Below, piece after piece: positions 33,626 through 34,580 of a DNA stretch of 34,580 bases. This DNA comes from an uncultured Bacteroides sp. (lineage in GTDB: Bacteria > Bacteroidota > Bacteroidia > Bacteroidales > Bacteroidaceae): the NCBI GenBank assembly GCA_900542985.1, contig UQPQ01000029.1, positions 1-34,580 on the forward strand. The letters are read 5' to 3'. Every line of letters begins with the position of its first letter. Positions within the stretch are counted from its first letter, which is position 1. The position numbers and the translations under genes were made by a program. Under the pieces are notes generated by a model. It made no database searches. It saw only the letters and a program-made list of their open reading frames with translations, and was not told the DNA's origin.

Positions 33626-34549
33626 ATGAACGGTACAAACCTTTTAAAAATAGCATTCCGAGCCTTGGCCAACAACAAACTCAGGGCTTTCCTTACCATG
33701 CTGGGAATCATCATCGGAGTGGCTTCGGTCATTACCATGCTTGCCATAGGCCAAGGGTCCAAACGAAGCATACAGCAGCAAATCTCAGAAATGGGATCGA
33801 ATATGATTATGATTCATCCGGGAGCGGAAATGCGTGGAGGTGTTCGCCAAGACCCCTCTTCCATGCAAACTTTAAAATTGGAAAATTATGAAACACTGGT
33901 CAACGAGTCCATGTATCTTTCTGCCATCAGTCCGAATGTTTCTTCATCGGGACAGCTTATAGCAGGAGCCAATAACTATCCTTCTTCTGTCAGTGGTGTA
34001 AGTATCGGTTATTTGCAAATACGCCAGCTTAAAATAGAACAAGGAGAGATGTTTACAGAAAACGACATCCGTACCGCAGCCAAAGTCTGTGTTATCGGTA
34101 AAACCATTGTCGACAATCTGTTTCCCGATGGTATCGACCCGATTGGTAAAATAATCCGCTGCAACAAGATTCCTCTCCGGGTAATCGGTGTATTGGAATC
34201 GAAAGGATACAACTCCATGGGTATGGACCAGGATGATGTAGTACTTGCTCCTTATACTACTGTGATGAAACGACTCTTGGCACAGACTTACCTGAGCGGA
34301 ATCTTTGCATCGGCTCTGACTGAGGAGATGACCGATGAAGCCGTAGACGAAATAACAAGCATCCTCCGCAGAGAACATAAGCTGAAAGCTACCGACAGTG
34401 ATGATTTCACCATCCGTACCCAGCAAGAACTCAGTTCAATGCTGAATACAACAACCGACTTGATGACTACACTACTGGCATGCATTGCCGGTATATCATT
34501 AATAGTAGGTGGTATCGGTATTATGAACCTTAATTCCGCAACACTATAA
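33626..34549 (+). pseudogene. MacB-type ABC permease, interrupted by a putative IS end
   Basis: Residues 1-301 are a normal MacB-type permease: the first transmembrane helix (LRAFLTMLGIIIGVASVITM, ~19-38), the periplasmic core domain (~45-275, with GIDPIGKIIRCNKIPLRVIG) and the start of the second helix LLACIAGISLIVGGIGIMN. Family members continue IM.VSV.ER..EIG and two more helices to ~400 residues. Here the sequence departs exactly after Asn301 (34528); LNSATL and the TAA at 34547 come from IS-like DNA. Without helices 2-4 the permease cannot work, so the pump is probably inactive unless the contig end is an assembly artefact. Confidence 0.82.
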
Positions 34550-34580
34550 TTTAACTTTATTTATAAGTTCCTGAGCAACA
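34529..34580. mobile_element. Putative insertion-sequence end (right edge, partial)
   Basis: Begins CTTAATTCCGCAAC at the point where permease similarity stops and matches the reverse complement of the left edge (CTAAAATCCGCAAC) at 12 of 14 positions. The remaining ~38 bases are AT-rich with no frame, as expected of the non-coding end of an IS ahead of its transposase gene. The family cannot be named. Confidence 0.6.

Overview
The window looks like a chromosomal segment of a gut-type Bacteroidales bacterium (Bacteroides/Phocaeicola-like). The reasons are the SusC/SusD pair, promoters of the Bacteroides TAnnTTTG type with no Shine-Dalgarno sequences, a Rho factor with a long disordered insertion, DUF4492 in front of cydAB, and DUF5686 and DUF3805/3806 proteins. 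Codon use is even throughout and I see no phage, CRISPR, tRNA or rRNA. Both window edges fall in what look like ends of related insertion sequences: about 52 bases at each edge carry matching terminal inverted repeats (12 of 14 bases) and each abuts a broken gene.

Layout. 1-2135: IS end, 5'-truncated aldose 1-epimerase, a DUF4130 (TIGR03915) DNA-metabolism protein, and a convergent Crp/Fnr regulator. 2252-7268: a DUF5686 outer-membrane protein and an 875-residue secreted transglutaminase-like protein. 7269-8113: a gene-free stretch with a terminator and a MITE-like repeat. 8114-17201: a polysaccharide-utilisation-type locus with SusC, SusD (SusD-like_2), a GH29 alpha-L-fucosidase, a CBM9-like protein and a PNGase F-like N-glycosidase. 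17295-21187 (minus strand): a probable four-gene operon, MBL hydrolase > VOC protein > DUF3805/3806 protein > ABC-F ATPase. 21233-21992: a gene-poor region with a long hairpin. Then ridA (minus), rho (plus), a TPR histidine kinase (plus), DUF4492-cydA-cydB (minus), and a tripartite efflux operon TolC-HlyD-ATPase-permease (plus) whose permease is cut by the right-hand IS end.

The most interesting system is 8114-17201. An outer-membrane uptake pair, an alpha-fucosidase and a PNGase F-like enzyme that keeps the three catalytic acidic residues suggest a compact apparatus for releasing, defucosylating and importing (fucosylated) N-glycans from glycoproteins. A terminator and a consensus promoter divide it into a SusCD unit and an enzyme unit, and a perfect 14-bp hairpin lies just before the PNGase gene. 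Its regulator and the other glycosidases needed for an N-glycan are not in the window. The substrate is inference.
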